From Liolophura sinensis (Eukaryota > Mollusca > Polyplacophora > Chitonida > Chitonidae): a stretch of 64,000 bases of DNA. The position numbers and the translations under genes are program-made. The notes under the pieces are model-generated. The model was not told the origin of the DNA. It did no database searches and saw only the letters and a list, made by a program, of their open reading frames with translations. Location of the stretch: assembly GCF_032854445.1 (NCBI RefSeq), contig NC_088295.1, forward strand, positions 20,261,385 through 20,325,384. The letters are read 5' to 3'. Positions 1 through 13,000 of the stretch are shown here, in pieces (the first letter of the stretch is position 1; each line of letters begins with the position of its first letter).

Positions 1-1
1 C

Positions 2-3000
2 AACAAAGCCATGATGTACTTGTCAAAACTTTGTCAAGGGAGCAAAGGTCCTTGTGTTCAGTTTCAGGGATCGTGGCTAACCCCCAATGAGTTTCAGTAT
101 GTAAGCGGACGTGAGACTGCCAAGGACTGGAAACGTTCAATTCGCCATCAAGGAAAAAGCATGAAACTGTTGCTAACGAAAGGGGTTCTGTCAGTACATT
201 CGACTGTGTGTGACTGCGATGGCTGTCGTCTCACGTCGCCTGTGGTAAGTCTGCCTTTACTTGTTACGAAAATACTTGATCCTAATTTGTGAACAGTTAC
301 GTAGATATGGCGCATGGCTTTCTCTGTTTATAGCCCTGTCCAATTACCATAAAATTCTAATTATTGTATCCCATTAATATTTCTGCATATCATTTATTGT
401 TAGTGCCTTAGATGTGCGTAAATGGGTCATGAGTGCCAGCATTCCCCGAGACTTCACCACTGTAATGTTATCTAAAAATACACACCCGGACAGCATGACG
501 TCAGTTGGTATATAAATTCTCTTCTTAGCAAACAATAGCACATTTTCGTCCTTATTTTTTCCACAATTTCTGTGTTTGCACACCACTACTAAATTCAAAG
601 CTACTTTGGTATCTAATATAAATTTAGGGAATCTGAGCATATAAACGATCGCGTAACTCGCCAGAAAAGCAGATCGTAATCGAGATAAATTTGGGGTTAA
701 GAGCAGTTACAAGTTTATTGCTTTCAACGTGTCGCCGCCTGATCGCCTTCCGCTTCGTCTATTCCAAAGGGCCGTTTAGCTCATTTCATATCGACCCCGT
801 ATCAGTCGCTATTCAGGCTATATGGACGGCCGATAATTTCGCCCGTTTTAATTGGAATCCTTTTATTAGGCTAGAGTTGGGAGAGCGTAAGCCCATTGTA
901 TTTAGCCGGGCGAATCAATCGACTAAGGTATTTGCGGAAGCGTGTGTGTGTGTATGCGGCGATAGTTTGTGCGAGTTTCTCACGTTTTCAAGATCTGTCG
1001 ATGTTTCGGGAGCGCGCTGAAGGCTGTAGCATGCGTGGTTCGCGTTAGCAGAGCCGCTGAGGGCACGGGGAGTTGAGACGAGCTAACCGGCAAATAAGCC
1101 CACCGATAACATAAACATAGTACGATATCATAGAGCCGGGCGGCTCTTTGCTATCGATTGTAGATTAACTACGGCGGCTTTGCTATTACCGCCGGCTGTT
1201 TGGCTCGCTTTGCCGAGAATGCAGGCTAGCGCCGTAGGCAGACAGTTGGAATTGGGAATAATTGCAGAAGAGGGGGCTCGCTGCCACCTAATACCGTCAC
1301 GAATGCTTTTGATAGCATCATTTGCACAGGCTACACGCAAACTATTTCATTAAAATGTACACGCACATGCGGCAAATCCTCTCTCTGTCCGCACGAAGAT
1401 CTTCACTCGGCAGTTGAGCGCCTTTTGTAACTTTCACGGACCTCAGCTTTCTTTAGCTTCCTCATACCCAGTCGTGCCAACGGACTTTAAATTTCTTTTC
1501 GTCTCGTTCAAAACAAACGTGCAGTGTTCGACCTGTCGTTTATTTATGTGGGTAATGCAGAATTTATATGCAATATGACACAAATAAAAACATAAGTCAT
1601 AAAGCGTGACAAATGCCACATTGGACAGCCGTCCATATCAGGGAAAGTTCCGCTTGACTGCCCTCCGAAGCGTGCGTGTACGACGAAATGAATTCCGGGC
1701 TACATTTTTTATTTTACCAAGACCTCTTTTTAGTTGCTGTCGATTGGTAAGTAATTAAGGAAAATATCAGACAAAAATCGTAGCTGTTTCTGCAAGATAC
1801 GCGGCATTTCGTCACGTGTACGTGATAGGTCTTTTCTTCGCGTATCTGTGTTTTCGTTTTGGAAACTAGCCATCCGTGGAGAATGTGCTCAGTGTGCCGT
1901 TATCGTCTCCAAGCCGGCGGAGGTACACTGAGTGCGCGCGGCCGAGGCCGAGGAACACAGGCCGATAAAACATTGTGTAATATAAACCGTTCTAGGAGGA
2001 AATCGCTATTCATCGCCGTTATGAGGTGGGGCGAGAAGAAAACGATCCACCATTGTTCCCGGCTCCCAGTCCTCTCCGATCGATTTATTGACACGCAAAA
2101 GACGAGACTGTGGTACAGAGGCCGTTCGGCTCTTGGGCCGCCTATACCGCCACTCGCCTTACATTTAATCTACGGAAATGGTTAAAAGTTTCGTAGAGCG
2201 CACACGATCTACCGTAACGTTAATGCATTTTTGATGATTTCGTGACTCGGGGCTGTGGACAAGCGATCGATCCCTGTCCGCGTCTGTCTTTCCGGAAGTT
2301 GGAACAGCCGGAGTACCAGAGAATATATACAACATGCACGATCAGGTTGCCCAGCATGGCATGACGCTGACCACTGTTAAAGTAGGTCAGCGTGACTGCC
2401 CGCACCGCGTGACAGTACACACTTTGAAGACTGTCAGCCTGGCCTCCAACACCGCGTGACATTGCACACTGTTGAAGTTCGTCAGTCTGGTTGATTGGTC
2501 AGTTTGACAACACAGCGTGACATTGCACATGAAGTTAATCAGTCTGGCCACTAACACGGCATGATATTGCACACTTGTTGAAGGTTGTCAGTCTAGATAC
2601 TAACACACCGTGACATTGCACATTGCGAAGATTGCCAGTCTGGCTGTCAAAAGCATGGCATTGCACACTGCTGAACTTGGTCAGTTTGGTTGCTAACAAG
2701 GCCTGACACGGTATTATTATACTTTCCGAGCTGTTCAGTACGTTGTGACAAATACCTTATGGTGTGACACACTCAAGTCATAGGTCACGAGATCATGAAG
2801 TAATTAATGAACTCACTTTGTCCGACCATGAAGTACGGAGTGACTTTTTCCATTGTTACCTTATCAGAACGAGCATTGAACAGTCAACTCCATTAGATTG
2901 TCATGACGTTTAACTGTTAGCTAACATAATTGTGCGGTGTGATTGGGCGCACTCGTCTTGGTTATAGCTAGTCAGACCCTAAAGTAGAGAGTAACACTGA

Positions 3001-6000
3001 CGACTGTTAACTCGTCAAAACTGGACTGAAGGCTAAAGAAACCGTGTTGTATGCGGAGTAACTATCAGCAACTGTCAGAGTGCAGAGTACGGAATGGCAC
3101 TATCGATTTTTCTGTTGTCACTCTTTACAGTACACCGCGTGACAGTGTCGACTTCTCCCGTGCTGGGGTGTACAGTCCACCGTGTGACAGCTTCGGCTTT
3201 CACCTGTTCAGAATGTACAATACATCGTGTGACAGTGACGACTTTTAGCTTGTCAGAGTGTACGTTACACCGTTTGACAGCGTCGACTTTTAGCTTGTCA
3301 AGGTGTACAGTGCGCAATGTGACAGTGTTGAATTTTAGCTTGTCAGAGTATAAGGTACATCGCGTCACAGTGTCGAATTTGAGCTTGTCAGCGTGTACAG
3401 CACACCGTGTGACACTGTCGACTTTTAGCGTAATTGCATGAGTGTACAGTTAAATATCACTAACGTTGTTTCAACAGCGGTTTTCTTTTTCTGTTTACCC
3501 ACTCGTATGAATAAAAATAACATTCTTTTCTTTCTGCAGATATTATTTTGTTTACTACTTTGACTAAAGGTCTTTACGATTGTGATAACTTTTTCTAACC
3601 GAAAGCCTTTTGTGCTGGGAATTATTTTTCGTTCAATGCGGGGAGGCTGTAAAGTTAGTTGCCTTGGTTTTGAATGTCTTTGGCGAGAGTATGGCGCCAT
3701 AGTGTCAGATTACAGTATTCCGAGCTGTTGGTCGTCCCGAAGGCATAACCGACTACGCCAGACGATTAGAACAATTTCCCCGCCTGCGTCACGCCTGTAT
3801 TGTGCTAAATTACACTAGACCGCATCTCCGTAAGTCGGGCGCCTTTCCGTTTCTGACAGTCCGGAAAATCAGTTCCAAATTGGCATTTTGCAATCGATTC
3901 CCATGTACGATATTCCATTTGAACACAAAGGAAATAATTTTCCGAGTGTAAAGCCGGTGGGAGAAGACTGTCGTGAGTCTGCCATTACTCATATACGAGC
4001 TGGGCAATATCGATGTGGCTGGCGTCTTTTCACTGGAATGAGTAAAATCATATGAATAAGGGAAGAAGAGAAACGGTTAAATGTGTTAGTGAACCCGAGT
4101 TTGGAGAGCGGACATTCCAAGACCCAGCGCCACAAGCTCACAAATGTAATTCTGAGATCCACTGTTTTCGACTAAGTGTCCCCAAGCCAACGAGGACTGA
4201 GTCACGCCTGGAAACACTAAAAGAATAATAATAAAAAAAATCCTCGGATCGTTGTCGTAATCGAACAATTTTTGTCTCGACTTGAAACTCCTCAAATCCT
4301 GGCCGTACACAGTTTACAATTGACTGTAATCTGGTAGCAAGCCAACTGCCTGTGAGCCATAGATTGACCAGGCGTAGCCCAAGACTCGATGATTATACTG
4401 CTGCAGTTGGTCCCCCAAGTCAGGATGTATCAAATTATGTGGTCGTTTGTGGATTCTCCCCATCAGCATCGATAAATCGAACCTTTCAATACCAGGCTCA
4501 TAGCGCAAGCAGATCTCGGGGAACCATCGACGACGGCGAGTTTTTGCCGTGGAATTTCACGAATTCCAATATGGATTATTTCCTTCCTGCAAAAGTTCGT
4601 CTGACTTCACAGAGCGAGACCATTAACGTCATTTCTCGGCCTGTTGCAAAAAACTGGACTATTATCGGGACCGTCTAACTTCATTTATTCCCATTTCCTG
4701 GCGTGCCCCCTCAGATCATTTATAAATAAAGCGTGAGGCAATCTGGCTGAAGTTAACATCCAAACGCGGCTACACTGAATAATTAACTGGCTTTTCTGGC
4801 ATTTTCGCTGTAATTATTCGTAGGTCAAGTTTCGGCAAATGTTTTTGAGTTGGCGGGCTGGGCTAACTTCACGGGACATATCTTGTGTGCCGCCCGCTGA
4901 TCTTGTCGTGAGCAACCAAGGTATGTTCGGATTTGCGGAAAGTTAAAGAACAAAGGGTTTCTGGCTGGTTGAGGCACGAACTCAGTAAAACTTTGTCCAC
5001 GTCCATTGTTCGTGTGTTTCCGGGGCTGGTTTCTCCCCACTGGTCAGCTTGTTACCCCGCTGACTTGTATTTGCCCGTAGTTAAGTGTTGGTTGTCATAA
5101 AGTGGATGTCGCGCGTGTTGAAGTGAAAGATATGGCTGGCTGTGCGGAGAATGGGAGCGATTCCCTTGGCCTGCCTCGTGTTATAGTTCTGTCGTATAGA
5201 CACATGAACAAAAACCGTGAAGCCCTACGAGCACGAAAAAAGAGGCGGAAAGGACGTAAAAAAAACCGCATTTTAGACAGATTTTCTAAAACTGCACATT
5301 TCGTATTTTGGCGTCGCTTCCCTTTAGAAGTGATGTGGCGGTTGTGTCCTCACGAACAGGAAATGAGAGCGGGCGCGCAGGGTTGAGGGCCTGGCCATGC
5401 TACGTCATGCTGTCATCCGGACTGGCTGTGTTATCAGAGCGATGTCAGGCAGAGAGCAGGGGCTGCCGGCGGCGTAATACCCACCCTCTGACATCAACTC
5501 CGAAAAAAGGCTTATCTCTAACACATTAAATCCCCGGGTCGATTCTGCCGGCCGACGCGTGATCTACGGCACAGAGACACAACACAAAGTCATACTATAC
5601 CGAGTACGTGTCAAGCAGATTGCATTTCCTAGGGCGTAAACAATTTTGAACGCGTCTCTCTCAGGAAAACAATTGAATAGGCGAAAAGCAATTCGAAACG
5701 GTTTCAGGGCGAGGAGTTCGTCTGGCCAGTGTGTCTGTGCTGGTGTATACATTAGGTCCGCCAATGCCCCCTATTACTCTGGCTCTCCGTTCACGAGTTA
5801 ATCGTGCCAGGAGAAAGCGTTAAGAACAAGTGGGAAAAATATGTCACTCTGGTGCATATACGCCGCTTTTGTCATCTGCGCGATGCACAGAAATTTAGTC
5901 GGACCAAAACCGCCACAAATTTAAGCGGTCAAATAAAACCCAATTAAGATAACTTTCGTTTGACTATATTTAAATGTGCAGTGGCAGATCATAGTAGGAA

Positions 6001-9000
6001 ACATGACGCCATGTTCTGCACTTGGGCATAACATTTTTATCGTTTAACTGTTTAATGTAATAAAAGACTTACAGCATAAAGAGAAAAACCATAGCAGTGT
6101 CGACAGTGTGATAATGGGCAAATGGTCACACGTAGACGGTAAAATATGGCCCGTTGTCGACATCCATGTACAGCAGTTAGGGTTTTATTCCAACTGATTC
6201 ATCTGAAATTTTCCAGCTTCAGTTGGGTTCTTTGCTATGATTTTTTTTGTCGTATGTCATTGTATTAATTCTTCTAAAAAGTCAAATAAAAAACTTAGTT
6301 CCTGAGTCCAATACTGCGAGTATCATTTACGTGCACATCCCAGAACTATTTTGATATCAACGTAGCGAATATAAGGAATAACCAAGCAGTATATACGTTT
6401 TTAGCAAGAAATTGAAATCCTTTGGGTATTCATGTACATATGTGGCATCGGTTTGTAGTCAGACATCATTGCTTTGTATCTATGATTGCATTTCCGCCCC
6501 GGTACAAGTATTGAACTGTTTGTTTTTTGTCTTTCAGAATCGCTGTCGACTGGCTGAGAAGAGGAGGTCGGTGTACTCGACAAACAGAAAAGAGCGCCTC
6601 ACATTAGAGAGTTTTACATCGTGTGAAACGTCTCTGAGTGGAACACCCGACATTCACAACACGACTGAAGAACAGAACGAAGCAACGGATACAGACACGC
6701 CAAAAGAGGACCCACAAACGAAGAAAGCTTCTGCAAAGAACTGCAGGTAAGGCTCATCATCGATCATGTACTTAAAAGATTGGAAGCATTGGTTAAATAC
6801 CGATGGTCAATTCTCGCTTCTTGTATGGAATCTAAATTGGAGAATTCACAGCATGCATCACTTTCGCGCAAAGCACCGTTTAACGTTAATTTATTTACTT
6901 CTGAAAAAAAAACTTCAAATTTTTCCAATTGTTGATACTTTTTCTTGAAAAAATATACATGAGTACGGCTCTCTCGTGAACCTTAATTCTTGAAACGAGG
7001 TTTTTATTTGTTTGTATTTTTTGTTTTCTGCAGCCCTTTGAGAGAATCGAGACTAAGTAACATTATTGACCAGCTGCGAACTTCGAAGGAGCGAGAAACG
7101 TCGTCAGACGTACACGGGTGTAAAAATGAGTTTTGTGAAGACGAGAATCGAACCCGTGACGAGAACGGTAATGAAGGGGATGACGACACGGACGTGGAGC
7201 ATGGAGGGAGTTCTGAAGAGGAAGGTGTCGAGCCAGAACCAGGGACAGAGGCGGGACCAAAACCAGTGCCTCATACACAGACATCCATTCAGGATATGGA
7301 GACAGAGAATTTACTATCGGTAACCCCGACAGAAAAGTCCGCGACTTCTTGTAAGGATCTAGACGCGGAGAAAGACGACAAACCAGCGTCTGAAGACAGC
7401 GAGACAAGCAAGGCAGAGGAGACGTCAATTGATGTTACACAAACCTTAGGTGCGTTAAGTTTTGCCAAAGCTTTTTGTGTTCTATTGTTCATTCCTGCCA
7501 TGGCGCTGATATTTTAACAAACTGCTGAATTTGTTTTCAGTACAAGAGAACAGTGATCAATCCGGTCCGATTCGCCGTTGAGCATTGTTCTTTTGGTGTT
7601 TGTGATAAATTATAAACAGTAGATACTGCATTCCTAAGAACAGTTACCAACATTGGTTGTTTAAGATCTATTCACCTATGATGTTATTAAAGAATGATGT
7701 ATTTGCTTTTGCCCGTACAGAATGCATTCCAGAGGACACAGTGAAGCTTTGCAAGAAGAATGATGACAAGTGCTTGGATACAAAGGTGGAAACTGTGAAG
7801 CTAGTAGATGAGAAAAGTGAACCGTTTGAAAGTAGTAAAACTCAAACGAAACAAATTCTTACGGAGAAAATTCAAGATGACCAGCTCAAGCCTGCATTGT
7901 CCAAGCATATTTCAGATCTACCAGCTCCAACTGTAGAGACAATACCAGTGAACAGTAAAGATATTACTAAAGACTCCTCTTCAGACCATCATTCTGGTAT
8001 GCCAGCAGCAACAGTGTCTATGAGAGCTGAGAAGAAAGTCTCAGCAGAGTCAAATGCAGGTGTGAAGAAACTTAGCGAGCATAAACCACCAAAGGTTCCT
8101 GCATCGTGTGCCAGTCGCAAGGACAAGCGCGAAGATAAAGAAGCTAAATCTAGAAGTATTCTGGGGAAGAAGTTGACTCCAGCCGCACCCACACAAGATT
8201 ACCCCGCCTCCGTGTCCTGTCCAACAGCCCTGCCGGCCAGTGTCCCTGAGCAGTTCTTCTCAGGAGATGTACCTGGTGCTAAATATAGTGACTTCATCCG
8301 ACTGCTGGCCGCGTCACATCTTGGGGGTCACATGTAAGAATTGATTCACGATTTCGTCGTAAAACACCAAATGTAATTTAATGTATCCAAATATATTTCA
8401 ACGGGGAGGAATAGTCGGGTATTTTCAGTAATGTATTTGTTTTATTCAGTCAGCTGTTGCAAATTGAATTTATCATTTCCATTTATTTTTGTCACATAAA
8501 TACCTACGAAACAAAGCTAATTGCTTGCATTTTGTATTTCAGACCACTGGCACCAGATCGACTTGTTGGTGACAATCTCCAAGCATATCCGCTGGCGTCA
8601 AACTTCAGTGGACTGCCTCACCCGTTTCCAGCCTACCCATTCTTTCCACATCAGTTACCCATGAAGGATACGCCGCCCTTCCAGTTGCCCCCCATGTCTA
8701 TCCCACCGCCCTTCCTTCCTCCCTACATGTATCGACCATTTGGGCTTTTGCCCCATACTTTCTTAGACCCGGCCAAGTATGCCCACCTCAACTCTGTGCC
8801 AGAGGCTTTTAGGCCGTCTCCCAATGACAGTGCGGCGGACGCGCCACGTAAAAGACACAGCGATTCAGACAGTGCTTTAGATTTATCAACAAAACGGTTT
8901 AAATTCGACGATAGGCTTGTTTCGCCACCCGGAAGTGGCTACCAGCTACCCAGGAAACCCTCGTCTCAAACCTCTGCGTGCCATAAAGACAAAAAACTGT

Positions 9001-9694
9001 ATGCCAATAGGCAGGGTAGAGACAGCCCAAGTTCAAGCAGTACGCCTGTTAAAGCCATGGAATTGGCAGACTCGTACCTGAAGACTGATAAAACATCGGA
9101 GAAGTCAAGCAGTCGGCGAGAGTGCTCCTGCCTCGGTTCCAGGAAAGATGACATTCGATTGTGGTCAGTGACGGAAGTATGCCAATTTCTCAAGACCCTT
9201 GACGGTTGTTCAGTCTACGCTGATGTAAGTAGTTCCATCGGTCTACATGTTTGTCACGTTTGCCTCTTAAACTGTCACCGGCCTTTCATTAGTACTTGTC
9301 CCTTTACTGATAAGAAGTATTAGCCGTCTTTTTAACGAGTAGCTACTTACTCATGTCCCATAGTCAAGTCACTTGGTGTACACAGCAAATTGCTAGCCTC
9401 ACACCACATGTAATGCTTACAATAGATCGTGAATCAGAATGCTAGATGAATTGTATTTTGCAGACTTTCCGAGAACACCGGGTTGACGGGAAGAGTTTAC
9501 CACTGCTGACTGTGGAGCATTTAATGCAGAATATTGGTATGAAGCTTGGACCGGCAGTATTACTTACGAAAACCGTGGCCAAACGACTCAAAGTCTCCAG
9601 ACACGCTCACAGGAAGTGCCAGAAATGCGAAAGCAAACCGTCGGGTTTGAAGACACCAATAACATGCAATATCGGAATGGGGCGAGTGTTTTAA
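2..9694 (+). CDS. SAMD11: SAMD11: SAND and SAM domain chromatin regulator, 3' part (5' end outside window)
   Basis: Exons 2-244, 6538-6746, 7034-7449, 7721-8333, 8543-9224 and 9464-9694 join in matching phase (0, 2, 1, 2, 0) with AG acceptors and GT donors, giving 797 residues and a stop. The first exon is an almost complete SAND domain with the DNA-binding KDWK motif (AKDWKRSIRH) and the family's WLTPNEF and CDCDGC segments. The second continues with NRCRLAEKRR, as in vertebrate SAMD11 from memory. The middle is acidic and disordered, then Pro-rich (about residues 520-560). ALDLSTK at about 605-611 resembles a CtBP-type motif. The SAM domain spans about 699-764 (WSVTEV to VAKRLK), with the LPLLT and KLGPA core of the SAMD7/SAMD11 group. 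SAMD7 and SAMD11 are known as Polycomb-linked nuclear repressors; that role here is inferred. The Met codons at 11-16 are internal to the domain and are not starts. Upstream exons are missing, and small unseen exons inside the 6.3 kb intron cannot be excluded. Confidence 0.92.
2355..2740. repeat. Degenerate minisatellite A in SAMD11 intron
   Basis: Six to seven imperfect copies of a unit of roughly 50-60 bp share a CACCGCGTGACATTGCACA-like core followed by GTCAGTCTGG. Spacing and sequence vary, so the array is old. Its core resembles that of array B 400 bases downstream. Confidence 0.75.
3065..3445. repeat. Minisatellite B, 45-bp unit, in SAMD11 intron
   Basis: About eight copies of a 45-bp unit contain the cores CACCGTGTGACAGTGTCGAC and TTTTAGCTTGTCAG. 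Because 45 is a multiple of three, several frames stay open on both strands and spell 15-residue repeats (for example CTVHRVTVSTFSLSE). Copies differ by substitutions spread over all codon positions, so I read it as non-coding satellite. Confidence 0.8.
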
Positions 9695-9997
9695 TACAGT
9701 TCCAAGTGCTATTGTAAGACAATAGAACATGTTGTGTTGACTTTGTGGCTGTGGTGATATGCGCTACAGTATTGTGGACCAGCATGGTTGACAGACTTTA
9801 CCATAAAGTGGTTGGTTCATGATGACGTTACATCTGAGATGGACCTGCCGTCATGGCTTGGTTGACATTCCCGTGATCGCGACCAGTCAGTGTCAACTCT
9901 CGTAATCGCTGGATTAGAACATGTCAACGTGGGCTGACAGTCCCTAGACATACGGCCAGAAAGACGGAAGCTTTCCGAGGCGACATCATCTCAGAAC

Positions 9998-10003
9998 AAT
10001 AAA
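9998..10003 (+). promoter_or_regulatory. Candidate polyadenylation signal of SAMD11
   Basis: A canonical AATAAA lies about 300 bases after the SAMD11 stop codon at 9692-9694, in the expected strand and distance. Transcript ends were not seen, so a later signal could be used. Confidence 0.5.
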
Positions 10004-13000
10004 CACAAGCCTTACCCAGTTGTGTAGCCGAATGATTCTGTGGTGAACAATGTCTAATTTATTTCGGGTTTTGTTATTTACTATTAGACTGCACCGTGTA
10101 GATAACTGCACAAAGTGTTGGCGGGGAACAGTCATATCCTGTTTTGTGAAGTTAGTGAAGGCTATAATTGTGACCACCATGTAATCATGTGATTAGTAAT
10201 GCTATATACTAAGTGGTTGTCCTCATACGTGCTCCAGTCGATTTGATCACTTGTACATAAGAATGACAGTGGACAGTTATACGCATAATATATTAAATCA
10301 TTCCTATATGTTTGTGTTTAGTTTTAACAAACCTCATTGTGAAGATGTTTATTTTCATTTGTTTGTTTGTTTACCAGAAGTGCAGCTGAAATCATATGAC
10401 AAGTAAAGTAATTTGCATATTACTCTACATTACCGTGTTTGGTTTCAATTTATTGTAGATGTTTTTCAAGACAAGGTTTATATATATCTTGTCTTGTAAT
10501 ATTATATCGACTGCTGAACATTTAATTAGAAACTGAAAATAGTAAGCGAGCAAACAGAAGGGACATGGCGTGAGTTTATTTAAATTCTTGCTAAATGAGA
10601 CTTGTGTCTGGTGCAGTCCCAAGGGATGGCTGAACAATTAGCCTGTCTGATAATTAGACCGTACTGAGACGATGAGATGCTCGGAAGAGATCTGCCAGAG
10701 GAGGCGGGCCCCGCCGATGTATTGATCAAGATTGGCGACTTGACTTCGTACCACGTGCCGACAGAGGGGAACCTTAGTCGGCTTATCCGGGCCGTGCTTT
10801 GAGTTAGGCAGTACCGCACCTGCAGTGAACTGCTGCCGTTCAGTTTTCATATACACACACACATACATGTAGCACCCCAGGTTCAGTTCAAACAAACTCA
10901 AGCGCAACTTTCGAGATATCAATACGCGCTCAAACACAGGAGACTCGTGCAAGGAGCTGTTACCACGTTTATTTTTGGAATATCCCGATTCAGTGAAACA
11001 GAAACGTCGCTGATTGGCTCAAGTAGGCCCTATGTAGCTTATGTTGTTGGAGAAATGACCGGGTGCAGTCCGGGTGCAGCGAGGAGTTCTCAAACCAGAG
11101 AAATATATGGTGTGTGCAACTAAGCGGAACCACGCGCCACCCACGTTAGGTGTATGTTGGGTCACAGCATAGCTTTACGCTTTCAGGGCTGTCGTTAAGG
11201 TCGAGATCCTAACCGTATTGCCGGTTTTACGAATATAATGAATTAATGAGTAACAAAAAATATTTTCGACGTTTTCAATAAACCTAGTGACAATGAATAC
11301 TTAGAACACAGAAACAGTACAATTGTAGGGCCAATACCTTCCACTCCTTATGTCTTTCAGCATAGTGGTAAGCGCGTTCGCATTACACAGTTTGCGCCAC
11401 TCAGTTATGGCCTGTTTCTGTTTTCTCTTACAGACACTCTTGTGCAACTGTGGCTAAACATTGCAATAGGCCTCCTTGTTAAATTCCTTAATTGTATAGG
11501 GACAAATATATCTAAAACGTTGCGTAATCACACAAAACAATAATATTTATTCGACATGGATATAATTTAATGTGAGGATAAACATGGCGGAGAAAAAGAG
11601 CTAAACGATAAAACAATATTTTCCTCTTGCTAGCAATAAATGTAAGAAAAATTGGACACTCAAGCTAACTGTGGACTCCAAGCTGTTCAGTCCAAGCTTG
11701 TTTTCCATCTTGTCGAAGGATAGTGGAGGAACATGTATAGACCTGCATTGATCCTCAGTTGTGCTAAGAGAAACAGTAAAATTCCTCTTGGTTTCAATCC
11801 TGGAAATAAAGTTATATTTATTTGCTGGTATATGTGAATGGGCGTTAATGTCAGACACAAGATTATTTCACAAATATGCGATGGTTAAATCTGAAGAGAA
11901 CCAGTGCCATTTAGCAGATACCTCCGGACATAAAATTAACTTTTCCGACGCAGCCGGATTTGAGCGCATAAATTCAATGTCGGATGTATACGTCAAAGTA
12001 TAGTGAAGGCTGATCCAATTTCACTGGTTGGATTTCATTCACATTTAGGCTGGATAATGAAAGTAAGGGTCATATTAATACAATAATATCTAAGTTTACT
12101 CTGTCAAAGCAATTCCTCTCCATCACCACCTCAAATCCATCCACCCTCGGCAATATTCACATAGGTTTTATCAAAAAAGAGCACACGCTGAACAACCGGT
12201 TGGAACTGTTTTCAAGTTGACGGAAGGCTACGGTGTTGTTACCGCCAGTGATGTTCAATCTTTCTCAGAGGGCTCTCAGTGCGGCCCAAGAAGTTTTTGT
12301 ACTGAATGGCCGCCTAATCCTGTCTGTAATATTCTCTACATGAAACTTACACTCAACTTGGACCGATCTGCGCTCGATCAGTTCTCTCTTCTGGTCCAGG
12401 GATAAACAGATAAAGATCTGAATATCAATTCAATCAGTCATCAATCAACCAATCCGCCAATCTCTAGTATAAATGATGATGCGTTCTGTTAAAGAAAGCC
12501 ACACCAAGTGGCTCCTGTGTTATAGATACAATGGCGGGAGGTTCTGAAGCCGTCATTTGGTGTGCACGAGTCGATATTTCCTTACCGGGCAACACCGTGT
12601 ACAATGGCCATGTAACTGCCATCCAATAGGCGACCTAATCCCTCTTTTCCTGTTTCATATCCGTACACACTGCTTTTATGTGTCAAAAGCACGATACATC
12701 GGCGTAATGTATGTATTGGTGTTTTGTTTTATTGGTGGCTTGAAATCGACGAATGTATAATGTGAGAAGAAAGAGCGCATTCAAGATGAACACGCTTCAG
12801 TGCGGTGCCAAGGGATAGGTGTATCTGGCGACCGAACGCCTCTTAGAAAAGCACCCATTTCAAGCCTTTCGCAGAAAAGTCATTGTTTAATAAACGACTT
12901 TGGGGAAGACAGCTTAAAAAGAAGACAAAATCAATAGTAAGGCGGATTGGAAGCTTTGATGAGCGGATACGAAATGCTTACCACAGATGTGGGCGAGCGA

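Larger units (their letters stand above)
245..6537 (+). other. Large intron of SAMD11 between the SAND exon and the next exon
   Basis: This stretch starts with GTAAGT and ends with a pyrimidine-rich tract and CAG. It holds two related minisatellites (about 2355-2740 and 3065-3445). No conserved protein segment was recognised in the remaining short open frames. Confidence 0.8.

Noticed and set aside
11-292. Start codon at 11 as a SAMD11 start with the frame running to 292
   Set aside because: The SAND domain continues upstream of the Met codons and the exon ends at the GTAAGT donor at 245; the residues after that are intronic.
691-1020. 109-residue frame in SAMD11 intron
   Set aside because: No similarity to SAMD11, and the flanking exons already join in phase 0 without it.
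3075-3441. Frames of 115 and 97 residues with 15-residue repeats
   Set aside because: Open on both strands because the 45-bp unit is a multiple of three, and they sit inside a SAMD11 intron. Variation is not codon-biased.
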